Of a DNA stretch of 64,000 nt, positions 22,660 through 34,934 are shown in pieces (the first letter of the stretch is position 1; every line of letters begins with the position of its first letter). The notes beneath the pieces are model-generated. The model searched no databases, was not told where the DNA came from, and saw only the letters and a program-made list of their open reading frames with translations. This stretch comes from Littorina saxatilis (taxonomy: Eukaryota > Mollusca > Gastropoda > Littorinimorpha > Littorinidae). Where the stretch lies: contig NC_090251.1 in assembly GCF_037325665.1 (NCBI RefSeq), positions 16,560,972 through 16,624,971 of the forward strand, read 5' to 3'. Both the position numbers and the translations under genes were made by a program.

Positions 22660-24080
22660 CTCTTTTAGCCGAAGACAGCGAGCCTGGGTGCATGCATGCA
22701 AGCTTCTATCATGTTCGTGTGAGTGCTGCAGGGCTATCAGACGACTTTTCATTATTCTTGATTTGGAGATCCATGCAGGGTATTAGAAAGTGCAGAATAT
22801 ACACGTTTGAACAAATACGATGTGTGTTTGCTCTGAAAAAATGAAAAAACGCAACAAACAAACATTGTATTTGTTTAAAGTATCACAAATATTTATTACC
22901 CGTATCTGCATGCATGTTTTGATAATGATGAAGGGTAAATTACTTTGACGTGTGCTTTTTTTTTTAACCACACTGATAACGAATGATAGAAACACAGACA
23001 CACTTAATAACATATCCACAAAAATTGTAACAATAAATGTAAGCTGAACATTAACAATGCCTGCAACACATTTCAGGCATCAGAAGGAAGTAATTATGAG
23101 ATTCAGACAGAGAGAGAAAGCCCAACACGAAACCAGTTGTGACATTTTTTATTTCATTATGTAATATTAAAAACATGACAACAACGTATTTCCTGTACTT
23201 AGTTTCGTGCAATTATGGATTGCAAAGTATGTCTAATTGAGTGGCATAAAGAGGCACGGTTGCATGAAAAACCAACTCGGATCTTGACTAGGATCAGGAT
23301 TTTACATGGACACAACCTAGAATTTAACATCCTGGGGGGAGGGGGGTACTGCGCCTTTCACATCAAGATCTATTTTAAATCATACTTATTAGAAGGGAAC
23401 AAAATCAAACAAACTACAACAATCGTTCTGAGGGGAGAGAATTACCTCTTCCGACGAAATTACCTCCCTTGCTTTTCTTGTCGTGACTTATGTAGAGTAA
23501 AGTGAATAGAAAGTGAATCAGTCAGTAACAAAAAAAACCACAACATTTCTTAAGATCAATGAGGAGTCTTGAAGTATTTGTCAATGTTAATCTTGTATGC
23601 ATAACAAACAATATATTACGGATTGATAATTAAAGAAAATCGTCTCTTCTACAGGGTTGACCCCCATAAAGAGGACACCCACAACCATGCAAATTACTTC
23701 TGCATCTGTTGAACCAATTATTTTATATATGGTATTCATTAACTTCAGTTTATGTTCTGCCTTTCCAGTAAGTGGCAATTTTGTAAATTGAATGGTCTGA
23801 CTTTTGTGCAATTTTAATTTTTTTCTCCAAATTCGGGGGTCGACTAAACAGAACGAGTTTTGACATTGTCATTGAGCGGTAGCCATTTTTACCTAATTTA
23901 AACCCTTCAGGCTTTTACCTTTTTGATTATTTTGAATGTCTGAGTATGTAAAAACATCCCCTTCAACCCCCAGGCTATCGATGACCCGAAGAAAGCATGC
24001 AGTTACAGCTAGTTTCAGGGCAATCCTCAGACACGAAAGCGTTGGTGTCATTGGTGATGCAAAAGTTAGATAATTTAACC
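22660..24080. other. Gene-free, AT-rich stretch
   Basis: No confident gene. Minus-strand frames at 23587-23811 and 23893-24114 look moderately protein-like but lack convincing splice sites or domains. Confidence 0.35.
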
Positions 24081-24084
24081 TACA

Positions 24085-24182
24085 AATTTGCCACTTTGTG
24101 AACTGCACATGCATAAAATCAAGTTTAAGTATGCTGAATATGAAGTGATCCAGTCAATTGGTGTAGAAGTTATAGCATTTCT
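24085..24182. repeat. Dispersed repeat R5, copy 2
   Basis: Partner of 10290-10390, in the same orientation. Confidence 0.45.
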
Positions 24183-24629
24183 GTCAGTTAACAGTATTTA
24201 AAATCTCTAAAGTAAAATCTGACATATTCGAAAGTTTTGCATAAACACCCAGACAATTTTTACGATATTCTCCTAAGCTTCTCCACTTCTCAGCCCTGTC
24301 TTGGAAATGAATTCGAATAAGGCAGTCAAAATAACTTAGTTTGGAGCACCCATCAATCAGAATAAGCATTAACTTTTGACACAGGAAATATCTTCTACCG
24401 AAAGCTCTCCTGGTTTTATTCTACATTTTTCCTGCATAATGGTAACAAATTTAATGATAAATCTAAACAACGAAGTGACTGTGGTAAGATGAACAAAGTT
24501 AAAAAACAAAGGATTACTGTAAATGGTTTACGAATCGAAATCTAAACAAGTTTTAATGATAAGTAAAATGATAAAAAAAATAAAATAAAAAAAAGCTAAC
24601 GTCCTCGCATTTGTCCAGAATTATTCCAT

Positions 24630-25100
24630 GTTTAACATGGGAACAGAGGGATCCGTTTGTATGGCCATGTTGGGTTTGATGCGTGCATGCCTGGTTTTCT
24701 CCTGTAGATGGGTGTCGGCACAGAAGGTCTGCCCGCTGTCCTCAGCCAACATGCTCCGTCTTCATGGCAGCTCAAATTTTTTATCGAGGTTCTCTCCTCT
24801 AGATCCGCCGTGTTTCGCCTAGGGGCTTTCGCTGCCTAGTTGATAGGGTCACCTCGTAGAGGATGTGGTCATAGACCACGCACGGTCGGTCTTGGGATAG
24901 GGAAACGTTATGCTAGTCCGGAGGGATTACGCCACAATGGCCACCTCGCGAAGACCCAGGGTCCTAGACTAGGGAGGTCCAAGGGGGAGCACCGGGAGGG
25001 CTACCCCTCTACCCGCACCTCCAACACAATCCCTTCCCCTGGTAGCTTCATCCCCAAGGAGGAAACAAAGCTACCTGCAACACCCCGAACAGAGGGATAA
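24630..25100. other. GC-rich segment, unassigned
   Basis: A compositionally distinct block rich in GG/CC, with an open + frame at 24840-25100 and no recognisable domain. It may be the untranslated part of a retroelement, but nothing seen proves that. Confidence 0.3.
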
Positions 25101-25124
25101 TTGGTCTAAAGAATTTTTAAAAAG

Positions 25125-25149
25125 GAGGGTTAGGGTAACCCTAACCCTC
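25125..25149. repeat. Short palindrome of telomere-like repeats
   Basis: GAGGGTTAGGG-TAA-CCCTAACCCTC is a perfect inverted repeat containing TTAGGG on each arm. Confidence 0.6.
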
Positions 25150-25480
25150 TTTGGACTATCTGTATGCAATGCCCGCTATAGGTGAAAGACTTTTGTGGAA
25201 GCCATGGAAGAATGCATCGCTGTTGTGCTGGTTCAGCTTGAGGTCCTGTCCTAGCGAATATCCTGCACACACAAAAACACGACTTTTTAAGCCACTTATG
25301 TTGCATTCCGTGACATAGCTTTGTTAAAACCGTGTGCCTGATAATAATGACAGATTTTGTTGATATACATTTTTTTTAAGACACCCCATATAATATTGTT
25401 TGACAATCTCTTTCAACATAGTTTACGAATCACCAATGTGTATACAAACGCAAATAACCCACAGGTCAATAAATTACTTT

Positions 25481-25642
<162 letters not shown>

Positions 25643-25754
25643 AAACTAGAAAATGTGTGCTATATAAAACAAGGATAATCACTGTCAAATCTTTGCTTGT
25701 ACCTGCATGGTGTTTACTGCGCTATATACACAACCTGTTTTATTTCATTTATTT

Positions 25755-25795
<41 letters not shown>

Positions 25796-26352
25796 GTTTT
25801 GTGATGAGGGTTTTTTCAAAGCCTTTACTGCTTTAGTCATTGAATCCACCCGACTTCGATTTATTGTTCAGTGATGGGTAATTGTGTGACCAACTATGTA
25901 AGTTAGTGAATGTTCTGGCTTCATACAATGACATTGCATTAATTTTATAAGTGTATGTGTGTGTTTCAGACAAAAGCTGATATTACAGTCCTAGTTGTAT
26001 GCAGTACCTCTGCTTCTTCGTTCAAGAATCAAAGTATACAATCTAAACCGATTATTTTGTTCAATAATGTTCAGCTTACCATCCCGAAGAAGGCAGTAAC
26101 GTGCCGAGATATTGATTATAGCTATTAACGTACCTAACCTGGTTACTGGTGTGTTTTCTTTTTATTTCAATAATGTAAATGTGTGACAACTTGCAGGGTA
26201 CTTGATGTTCAGAGCAATTTTTCTGGCAAAAGACCTTTTATGGATCAAAGAAAACTTTTGTCGTGGTGCACAAGTCAATCAATTTGGCTGATAAATAATT
26301 TGTGCTGCTTTTTCCCTGGTTCCAAAACGTAGTATGTATTACCACATGTCCT

Positions 26353-26728
26353 TAGGCCAAAAAAAAAAAATTGTCTGTTTCTGGTCACCCGACCGACCCT
26401 AAATTTCGGCGCCGACCCTAAACTTTTTTTTTCCAAACTCAAAAATGTTTTTGTTTTTTTTGGTGGTAAAGGACAGGGTGAGAAAATGAACAACAAAAAC
26501 GTGTGAAAACGAAAGTCCGCTGACGATTTGTAAATGTGTTGAGTGTCTTGTCTCTATGTATAGTGAATCCAGTCTCTTTGCGCGATTTTTAAAGTTAGTT
26601 TTATTGGTCTACATTTGGGGTAAAAAAAAAAAAAATAATAAAAATAAAAAAAAATCCCGACCTACCGACCCTATTTTTTTTAGCCATGTTACCAGAAACA
26701 GACAATTTTTTTTTTTTGGCCTTACCTG
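26353..26728. mobile_element. R3-family inverted-repeat element (MITE), copy 1
   Basis: TTAGGCCAAAAA..ATTGTCTGTTTCTGG at the left mirrors CCAGAAACAGACAATT..TTGGCCTTA at the right. GGTCGG-type segments repeat inside (CCGACCTACCGACCC). Related copies are at 31925-33100, 50032-50287 and 58160-58450. All are bounded by TTA, compatible with a 3-bp target as in Harbinger-type elements (inference). Confidence 0.6.
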
Positions 26729-26803
26729 TCATTGGCATCACATGATTCTCTGCAAGCAGTCTTTTGTGGAAATACGTCATTTAACACTTGCACTTATAGT
26801 AGG

Positions 26804-27191
26804 GCTGATGGGGTCTATGTCGACCAAAAGAGTGGGATTCTCTGTAGGTCGAGTTCCTGTAGGTGGATTCCCTGTATACCTAAGACTTTAAAATTGGCAA
26901 TCTAGTATACAGGGAATCCCACAGGGTGCAGTTTTTCAATAAAACTTGCAAACCATACTCGAATTTCTAAGAAATATCAAAATAAGATCGAAAAACATCA
27001 AATTCTAACGATGTCGCCAAGCATCACGTGACTTTCATTGATATTAGCAAAACGCTACAGGAACTACACCCTGTGGTATTCCCTGTATACAAGATTGCCA
27101 ATTTTAAAGTCTTAGGTACACAGAGAATCCACCTACAGGAACTCGACCTACAGTGAATCCCATTCTTTTGGTCGACAAAGACCCCATCAGC
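26804..27191. mobile_element. Mutator-like foldback MITE
   Basis: Inverted arms of about 135-140 bp starting GCTGATGGGGTCT bound a 388-bp element. The flanks TATAGTAGG (26795-26803) and TTTAGTAGG (27192-27200) form a 9-bp target duplication with one mismatch. Long terminal inverted repeats with 9-bp duplications are known of Mutator-like elements. The arms include ATACCTAAGACTTTAAAATT, part of a 31-bp segment identical to the SINE at 35255-35558. Confidence 0.7.
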
Positions 27192-27369
27192 TTTAGTAGG
27201 TGGCTGTGGAACGGTAGACATGCAACGACAACGAACAACAAAAGACAAAGTGTGGAGTACACTCATTTTTCTTAACATACGCTAAGTTTCTTTGAGAATT
27301 TGCTCCAAGTGAAAATCAGGGGTTCCTAGGCCTGATATCACAATTAAACAGCTTCTTCTCAGAATCAGG

Positions 27370-28135
27370 AGGGAAACAAGAAGGGCAAAGCCCATACGAC
27401 TCACATGCTTTACACATTTTTCCTACCAAAATACATGTGACCTTGACCCAAGGTCAAGGTCATCCAAGGTCATGCAACACAAAGCTGTTAATTCAAGACA
27501 TAGGAAGTACAATGGTGCTTATTGGCTCTTTCTACCATGAGATATGGTCACTTTTAGTGGTTCACTACCTTATTTTGGTCACATTTCATAAGGGTCAAAG
27601 TGACCTTGACCTTGATCATATGTGACCAAATGTGTCTCATGATGAAAGCATAACATGTGCCCCACATAATTTTTAAGTTTGAAACAGTTATCTTCCATAG
27701 TTCAGGGTCAAGGTCACTTCAAAATATGTATACAATCCAACTTTGAAGAGCTCCTGTGACCTTGACCTTGAAGCAAGGTAACCCAAACTGGTATCAAAAG
27801 ATGGGGCTTACTTTGCCCTATATATCATATATAGGTGAGGTATTGAATCTCAAAAACTTCAGAGAAAATGGGAAAAATGTGAAAAATTGCTGTTTTTTAG
27901 GCAACATTTATGGCCCCTGCGACCTTGACCTTGAAGCAAGGTCAAGATGCTATGTATGTTTTTTGGGGCCTTGTCATCATACACCATCTTGCCAAATTTG
28001 GTACTGATAGACTGAATAGTGTCCAAGAAATATCCAACGTTAAAGTTTTCCGGACGTACGGACGTCCGGACGGACGGACGGACGGACGACTCGGGTGAGC
28101 ACATAGACTCACTTTTGCTTCGCATGTGAGTCAAA
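27370..28135 (+). repeat. Dispersed repeat rich in TGACCTTGACCTT motifs
   Basis: It runs from ATACGACTCACATGC to GCATGTGAGTC, an inverted terminal motif, and closes with a GACTCAC/GTGAGTC hairpin preceded by (CGGA)n. Inside are many direct and inverted AGGTCA half-sites, including CAAGGTCAAGGTCA at about 27450. It has no coding capacity. Confidence 0.6.
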
Positions 28136-28139
28136 AACG

Positions 28140-28950
28140 AGATGTCGTGACAAGAACAGACAGCAGCAGCAGCAACAACAACATTGCTAAATCGTCGCTT
28201 TAACAAAATTTCATGTTTAGTATCGCAAACAAAGCACGGCTACTGATCCGACCAAAGCCACACTTCATGCACGATGGGCACATTGTTATGGCCAGCTTGT
28301 TAACGTGAGCATTGTGTATGTTTTACATAGAATTGAATGTGTTTGTCGTTGTGTCTGTCATCTATCCTAGTCGTTTGATTTAGAATAAAGCAAACTTATT
28401 ACAATGACGATTTTCTTCGGTTTTTGATGAAGGATTGGCATCAAGACTTTTCCTATTTTCCAACTCTGCCACCATACACTGGCCGTTCAGGTCTGCATGT
28501 CGACCACATGGTGTGTGATCAGATTTTTCGGACATGTTCACAATGCTCACATGACCACCAAATGGAAAATCAGTTGGTATTTGTTATGTTTTTGTGTAAG
28601 CACAATCTTCATACAAGTAAACAGAAACAGTTTTGTTGCAAACAGAGCCTTCATAAGAAAAAATGCTTCTAAGTCAAAATACATACCCCCTTTTTCGTAT
28701 TGCGTAAAATATACCCATACATTCTGGACATCATATTTTTTTTTTCACAACAATGAAACCAAACTTTGGCATATGTTTTAGCAATATATTCACAATAAAA
28801 CCTATGAGTTTGAAGGCTGCATCTTGTTTTGTTTATTTTTGAGAATTTTTTTGCAAACCCATGCAAATGGCCAGTTTCTGGGGAGAGACTGGGGAGATAA
28901 TGGCCAGTATAGAAAGAGTTAATAAGTAAACTAATGTCAGAAGTAGGCAT
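28140..28950. other. Gene-free stretch
   Basis: No gene or repeat is recognised beyond short open frames without domains. Confidence 0.35.
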
Positions 28951-28954
28951 TTAC

Positions 28955-29033
28955 CTTGTTTGCCTTCGCGTTCTTGATAGGCCGCTGCAGCATTTGTATC
29001 ACTTCCCTTGACATTCAAAACGCCAATGTATTT
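28955..29033 (-). CDS. Internal exon of an unidentified minus-strand gene
   Basis: On the minus strand the acceptor TTTATTTTTCTTTCAG is followed by 79 nt open in phase 0: KYIGVLNVKGSDTNAAAAY and then QEREGKQ. It ends in phase 1 at the donor G|GTAAATG. The polypyrimidine tract is excellent and the peptide composition is protein-like. No family is recognised and neighbouring exons were not found. Expression support would be needed to place it in a gene. Confidence 0.45.
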
Positions 29034-29195
29034 CTGAAAGAAAAATAAAGATATTGACCGAAACATCACACAAGTGGTATATCATGCTAGGTTTTGTTTA
29101 CAGTGCCTGTTCTACGACCACATCTGATTGTAATTTAAATAAAGAAAAACTGTATCCATTTATTACTTCTCTATTTGTGTGTGCTTGTGTGTGTG

Positions 29196-29555
29196 CAGGG
29201 GCGGATCACATCATTTTTAAGGGGGAGTTTCCAAATTTCTTTTAGGGACAATTTGACGACGCGAAGCGTTTAGTTGAAGACGCGAAGCGTTCAACCTCCT
29301 TGGGGGGGGGGGTCCGACAAATGTTGATAAAAACAAGGAAAATGGATCAATCTGAGCCAAGAAACATCCCCTAGTACTCCTTCCAAAAAAGTAAATATAT
29401 TAAGAAGAAAAATTTGAATCACAACAGGGACAATTGATCGATCTGGCGCAACCTGAGCAAACTAATTAGCCAACTTCTTTCCAAAATCGTCACTTAGAAT
29501 ACAAAGGCCGGCTCCTAAGTGGTCCGGAAACCCCGGAACCCTCCGGATCCGCCCA
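29196..29555. mobile_element. hAT-like MITE in a GT tract
   Basis: The left end CAGGGGCGGATC and right end GGATCCGCCCAGTG form imperfect inverted repeats. The flanks are GT repeats on both sides. It contains paired GACGCGAAGCGTTTAGTTGA/AGACGCGAAGCGTTCAAC segments and a G-run. Confidence 0.5.
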
Positions 29556-29692
29556 GTGTGTGTGTGTGTGTGTGACCGATGACCTTCTCTAAATTCTAAT
29601 TGTTGCGTTTGCATGGTAATAAAGTTTTAATACTGGATATGCCCATGAAAAAATATCATTTCTTGTTCATGTCATTGTGTGTGTGTGGCCAG

Positions 29693-29818
29693 GACCGTGA
29701 CTTCTGCTTGCCTCGACGTCTTCAGAAAAGACACAAAATGCCAGCAGGCGTATGTTCTTGGAGCACTCAGTATGCCGTCATCTGCAAACAAATAAATACA
29801 AATTATTCAATTGTGTAA
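29693..29818 (+). CDS. Candidate terminal exon with polyA signals
   Basis: The acceptor GTGTGTGTGGCCAG precedes about 125 nt open in two frames. Entered in phase 2 it reads TVTSACLDVFRKDTKCQQAY, then VLGALSMPSSANK and a stop. Entered in phase 0 it reads DRDFCLPRRLQKRHKMPAGV and onward to a stop at about 29818. AATAAA occurs at 29791 and 29818. No family is recognised. It could be the 3' end of a small secreted protein gene or a chance frame. Confidence 0.3.
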   Translation, partial: DRDFCLPRRLQKRHKMPAGVCSWSTQYAVICKQINTNYSIV

Positions 29819-29824
29819 ATAAAG

Positions 29825-30980
29825 AACAATCATTTTAATATTACAACAAAAAATTCATATACCTGTAGTCTTCACCAGAGACATCCACTACACTATCTTT
29901 AAATAAAACTGCCGTAAAAAATTGAAATACTAGAAAACTTACCCCCACTCAGATCTATTTGGGATTATTCAAGTTTCAACCATGAAACGATGCCGGTTTG
30001 AACAGATCTGCTAGTTTGCCGCTGAAACTGAAATCAAAGGCGATCTTCAGAACTATTTCTAATCTTGTATTTGTGATTAATATAAAATACTGATCTTCCC
30101 AATAGAAGCTGATGTGTATACACATGACCAGGACAAGGTATTTTGTTACAGGGCATTTACGCAGACGTCGCATTTCAAAATATCGTTTTAGATCTGATTT
30201 TGTACAGCAGCCTGTGTGATTCAGAATCGTCTGCCCTTTTTCGGTTTAACATTTTATGGACGATTCCTATGAGACTGCTCAATCATAACTGATGACAAAT
30301 TCAGAAACAGATGATGGTTTCAAGTAGGCTACAGTAATGATTCGTTAAAAATGTCAAGCCACTCGTCGATCATTCACACTCAAAGAACCCAAGCCAAAAT
30401 CTGCTCTGGTTCCGAGCAGCTTTTTCCAACGGAGACCCTAATTGTTACGCATCTGCCGCGAAAAGATAGACCACAAACAAGCGGCACTGTACCATGCTTT
30501 CGTTTATGTTGCTAAACAGATTAAATGTGCATTGTAAATGTGCTTACAGCAAAGAAATACATCCTTACTTACCACAAAAATACTGGTCCCACATTCATCG
30601 CACTTGTGTCTTCTTACCAAAACCTATCGATATGTTTGTTTACGATATATTGGTAATTACTAACCGTTAACTATTTTTCAAAAATCTGAAATGACTTTTA
30701 AGAATCAAAGAAAGATTCGCTAAAACAGTTGACTTCAGAAAATAAGCAATATTTTTCTGAATCATGAAATAAAAATCGAAAACTCTGTTTGATCTTTTAT
30801 TTTGGTAGATTGATGACAACAGCCGGAACTGAAAGTACCAGAACCAAAAATTAAGGGCATTAATCAGGTAAACTAAGAAGATTGTCGTTCCTGGCGCGCA
30901 CTTCACATGTCCGTCAAACAGTGTCCGAGTGAGAGAAAATTTTTTTTTTTTCGCAGTTCGACAGTATATGAGGCCCTTCT
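29825..30980. other. Gene-free AT-rich stretch
   Basis: No recognisable domains. The minus-strand frames at 29976-30173 and 30667-30984 show no supporting signals. Confidence 0.35.
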
Positions 30981-31023
30981 TCATATCAAAGTGTAAAGGT
31001 TGCTGAACGATGTTTTTCCTTTT

Positions 31024-31891
31024 TATATTTAGTCAAGTTTTGACTAAATATTTTAACATCGAGGGGGAATCGAAACGAGGGTCGTGGTGTATGTGCGTGT
31101 GTGTGTCTGTGTGTGTGTCTGTGTGTGTGTGTGTGTAGAGCGATTCAGACTAAACTACTGGACCGATCTTTATGAAATTTGACATGAGAGTTCCTGGGTA
31201 TGAAATCCCCGAACGTTTTTTTTCATTTTTTTGATAAATGTCTTTGATGACGTCATATCCGGCTTTTCGTGAAAGTTGAGGCGGCACTGTCACGCCCTCA
31301 TTTTTCAACCAAATTGGTTGAAATTTTGGTCAAGTACTCTTCGACGAAGCCCGGGGTTCGGTATTGCATTTCAGCTTGGTGGCTTAAAAATTAATTAATG
31401 ACTTTGGTCATTAAAAATCTGAAAATTGTAAAAAAAATTAAAAATTTATAAAACGATCCAAATTTACGTTTATCTTATTCTCCATCATTTGCTGATTCCA
31501 AAAACATATCAATATGTTATATTTGGATTAAAAACAAGCTCTGAAAATTAAATATATAAAAATTATTATCAAATTTTTTTTTTCGAAATCAATTTAAAAA
31601 CACTTTCATCGTATTCCTTGTCGGTTCCTGATTCCAAAAATATATAGATATGATATGTTTGGATTAAAAACACGCTCAGAAAGTTAAAACGAAGAGAGGT
31701 ACAGAAAAGCGTGCTATCCTTCTTAGCGCAACGAATACCCCGCTCTTCTTGTCAATTCCACGGGCACTGCCTTTGCCACGGGCGGTGGAGTGACGATGCT
31801 ACGAGTATACGGTCTTGCTGCGTTCAGTTTCATTCTGTGAGTTCGACAGCTACTTGACTAAATATTGTATTTTCGCCTTACGCGACTTGTT
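31024..31891 (+). mobile_element. R1 element copy 5
   Basis: A complete copy of the same subfamily as 6612-7489 (ACGAATACCCCGC, GCCACGGGCGG). TGACGTCA is intact. Confidence 0.8.
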
Positions 31892-31924
31892 GCTTGTTTA
31901 GTTACACTTTAAAAACCCTCAAAC

Positions 31925-32081
31925 TCAAGAATAGGCCCCCCAAATAGGTGTGGTTACGGTAACATAGCAACAAAAAAATAGTGTAGGAAGGTAGGCAATC
32001 ACTTTTTATATTTAGTCAAGTTTTGACTAAATATTTTAACATCGAGGGGGAATCGAAACGAGGGTCGTGGTGTATGTGTGT

Positions 32082-32112
<31 letters not shown>

Positions 32113-33110
32113 CGTGCGTGCGTGTAGAGCGATTCAGACCAAACTACTGGACCGATCTTTATGAAATTTGACATGAGAGTTCCTGGGATTGATATCCCCA
32201 TACGTTTTTTTCATTTTTTTGATAAATGTCTTTGATGACGTCATATCCGGCTTTTCGTGAAAGTTGAGGCGGCACTGTCACGCCCTCATTTTTCAACCAA
32301 ATTGGTTGAAATTTTGGTCAAGTAATCTTCGACGAAGCCCGGACTTCGGTATTGCATTTCAGCTTGGTGGCTTAAAAATTAATTAATGACTTTGGTCATT
32401 AAAAATCTGAAAATTGTAAAAAAAATATTTCTTTTATAAAACGATCGAAATTTACGTTTATCTTATTCTCCATCATTTGCTGATTCCAAAAACATATACA
32501 TATGTTATATTCGGATTAAAAACAAGCTCTGAAAATTAAATATATAAAAATTATTATCAAAATTAAATTGTCCAAATCAATTTAAAAACACTTTCATCTT
32601 ATTTCTTGTCGGTTCCTGATTCCAAAAACATATAGATATATGTTTGGATTAAAAACACGCTCAGAAAGTTAAAACAAAGAGAGGTACAGAAAAGCGTGCT
32701 ATCCTTCTTAGCGCAACTACTACCCCGCTCTTCTTGTCAATTTCACTGCCTTTGCCATGAGCGGTGGACTGACGATGCTACGAGTATACGGTCTTGCTGA
32801 AAAATGGCATTGCGTTCAGTTTCATTCTGTGAGTTCGACAGCTACTTGACTAAATATTGTATTTTCGCCTTACGCGACTTGTTTTTCTTTTTTTTCTTCT
32901 AATGTGTACAAATTAAACCTACTTGACAGGGAAATAAGTGTGCGACTCGGGCGCTTTCGCTTTCATTGCGTTTTCTGCACTCGTTTACTTGTTTTTTTGG
33001 GTATTTTTTTGACAATTGTGATAAAAAGTTATAGGGTCGGCCCTAAAAAATAGGGTAGGTCGGGTTACCGTAACCACACCTATTTTTTTTTTAGGCCTTA
33101 GTAGCCCTGA
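31925..33110 (+). mobile_element. R3-family MITE, copy 2, interrupted by R1 copy 6
   Basis: ATAGGTGTGGTTACGGTAAC (31946 on) and its complement GTTACCGTAACCACACC (near 33065) are the inverted ends. The body matches 58160-58450, except that R1 copy 6 sits at the T-run after GGCAATCAC. The 58200 region is therefore an empty site. Confidence 0.65.
32007..32882 (+). mobile_element. R1 element copy 6
   Basis: A complete copy inserted in a T-run of the R3 element. Comparison with the uninterrupted copy at 58225 shows no long target duplication. TGACGTCA is intact. Confidence 0.8.
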
Positions 33111-33376
33111 ACAAGTGTGAACAGAAATAAGCATTTCGGAACCTTCCTCATTTTAAAGTGATAAATATCTTGGAGTGATGTAATTTCAAACACGGAGACA
33201 ATCTTGCATCGCTCCCGCATAGCTATACTGATTGAAAGGACGTTCATAACGAACATACAAATGAATTTTGAAATCTTCAGGTGTAGTTATGATACATGTG
33301 TGAACAGATTTGGATCGAAACACTGTTGGAATATTCTAGAAATTCAAAGGAGGTAACTTGTAATACGTATGCTAGC

Positions 33377-33438
33377 ATGGCGCGATATGTGTGTGTTTGT
33401 GTGTGTGTGCGTTTGTATGTGTGCGTGTGTGTGTTGTC

Positions 33439-33488
<50 letters not shown>

Positions 33489-33560
33489 TGGTGTACGTTC
33501 CTGCATGCATTCGTGCGTACGTGCGTATGTGGTTTGTGTATGTGTGTGTGTGTGTTCTTT
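33377..33560. repeat. (TG)n microsatellite, intronic
   Basis: It lies immediately upstream of the 33579 exon acceptor. His-Thr and Cys-Val frames here are artefacts. Confidence 0.9.
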
Positions 33561-33578
33561 CTCTTTTCCGCCCCAGAG

Positions 33579-33708
33579 GGTTGCATGAAAGGAGACTGAA
33601 TTCACCAAGTCTGACAAAGAATCCCAAGCGTTCACCAAGTCTGACAAAGAATCCCAAGCGTGAACTTGGGGCAGATTGGGACGACGACGACAACGCCGAG
33701 GACGACGA
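33579..33708 (+). CDS. Exon with tandem SPSLTKNPKR peptides and acidic tail
   Basis: The acceptor is TTCTTTCTCTTTTCCGCCCC followed by AGAG. Entry is after CAG (33577, phase 2) or AGAG (33579, phase 1). The frame reads LHERRLN, then SPSLTKNPKR twice from a 30-bp exact tandem duplication, then ELGADWDDDDNAEDDE. It ends at a perfect donor, GTAAGT (33709), in phase 2. Both repeats end in KR and an RR precedes them. Such dibasic sites are where prohormone convertases cut in known neuropeptide precursors. The acidic tail continues in the next exon at 34935. No known precursor family is recognised. An upstream signal peptide exon at 10714 is phase-compatible if AGAG is used. Confidence 0.6.
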
Positions 33709-33799
33709 GTAAGTAGCTTAATGAGTCTGCTTTCCACCGTGCCAAAAGTTCATTTTTTTCTTCTCTTCATTGATCTGTTTAATTAGCTGGCTAATTTTC

Positions 33800-33800
<1 letters not shown>

Positions 33801-33832
<32 letters not shown>
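33801..33832. repeat. (GTT)n microsatellite
   Basis: A trinucleotide tract, with a shorter one shortly downstream. Confidence 0.9.
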
Positions 33833-34934
33833 AACTTTCTGTTGTTGTAACTTTCTGTTGTTGTTGTTGTTTTAAAGAAGATTCTAACGTTTACCCGACA
33901 AAAACAAGAAATGCAAATGCTTTATACTTCGTCATTTCCCATAATACTCACTATTTTACAAGAGCCCCCCCCCCCCTCCCCAACTATATGACCTGTTAAC
34001 TAAAAAAAACCAATGATATCATATGTTGATGAAGTGGAGACTTTTTTCCTTGATAGCTGATAGTTTTAGTGGTGATAGATTATCTCCAGAAAACATTTTT
34101 TTATGCTGTGACCTTGAAATTTGTGTCTCTAGCTTCAAAAATATCAGAGAAATCCTCAATGTTACGTTTTTATTGTGACAGGGGAGGCTACCGCTCCTTT
34201 CACAGCAGACTCTGCACCCGAGTTGTTGGCCTTTAAAGTCAACACCCGTGGATTGTGGAATTCTGTTTGTGATGGGCTCTGGTGGTTTCCCATTGTCTGT
34301 ATGTTCATGGAAACCTTCGGGTTTGCATAACAGTTTTTAATAGGGCTAAGAAATTAGCCCTAACATTTTCAATCCTGTTTGATTGCACTTCGCCTCCCCT
34401 GGTGATCGTAGTGTTACGGCACTCGGTTACATCATGAACCGAACATGAACCCAACATTTTACGAGGGTCAATCAAACTGGGGTCATGTCGGGAGATCATC
34501 AATCCAAAGAAGTGTGCAAAGTTTCAAAGCCAGACGGCCTAACACTGCACGTTCCAAAAGGCTCTCCGGATTACTCATGGGAATCAAAAATCTACATTGG
34601 TAATGTGATCGTTACATGCCAAGCAATAAGAAAAAATATCTGTACTTTATTGTTTCGTTTATTTTGGAAATTGATTTTGGAAGAAAAAAATAAGATCAAC
34701 GCCCGCAAAGCTAGGAACAAAACTAAGACAACCATTAAGTTTAAAGGAAGTTGCTCTGGAAATTAGGTGTGTTTGATCTTTTGGAACCGAATTTTCTGAA
34801 CAGATATAGTGATCGTACTACATAAATCGTCGGCACACGAGTGTGTTTATTATTTATGCATACCAATATGTTTTGAAACGTTGACATGTGAATAAAAAAA
34901 GAGAAAAACTGACACCTACATTATTCTTTCGCAG

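Noticed and set aside
26075-26160. Penelope-like remnant around CCCGAAGAAGGCAGTAACGTGC
   Set aside because: The phrase resembles retroelement ends, but no coding part or hammerhead core is present, so it is too weak to call.
34485-34766. 93-aa + frame beginning MSGDHQSKEV
   Set aside because: It is protein-like at first but has no domain. It lies in the intron between the 33708 donor and the 34935 acceptor.
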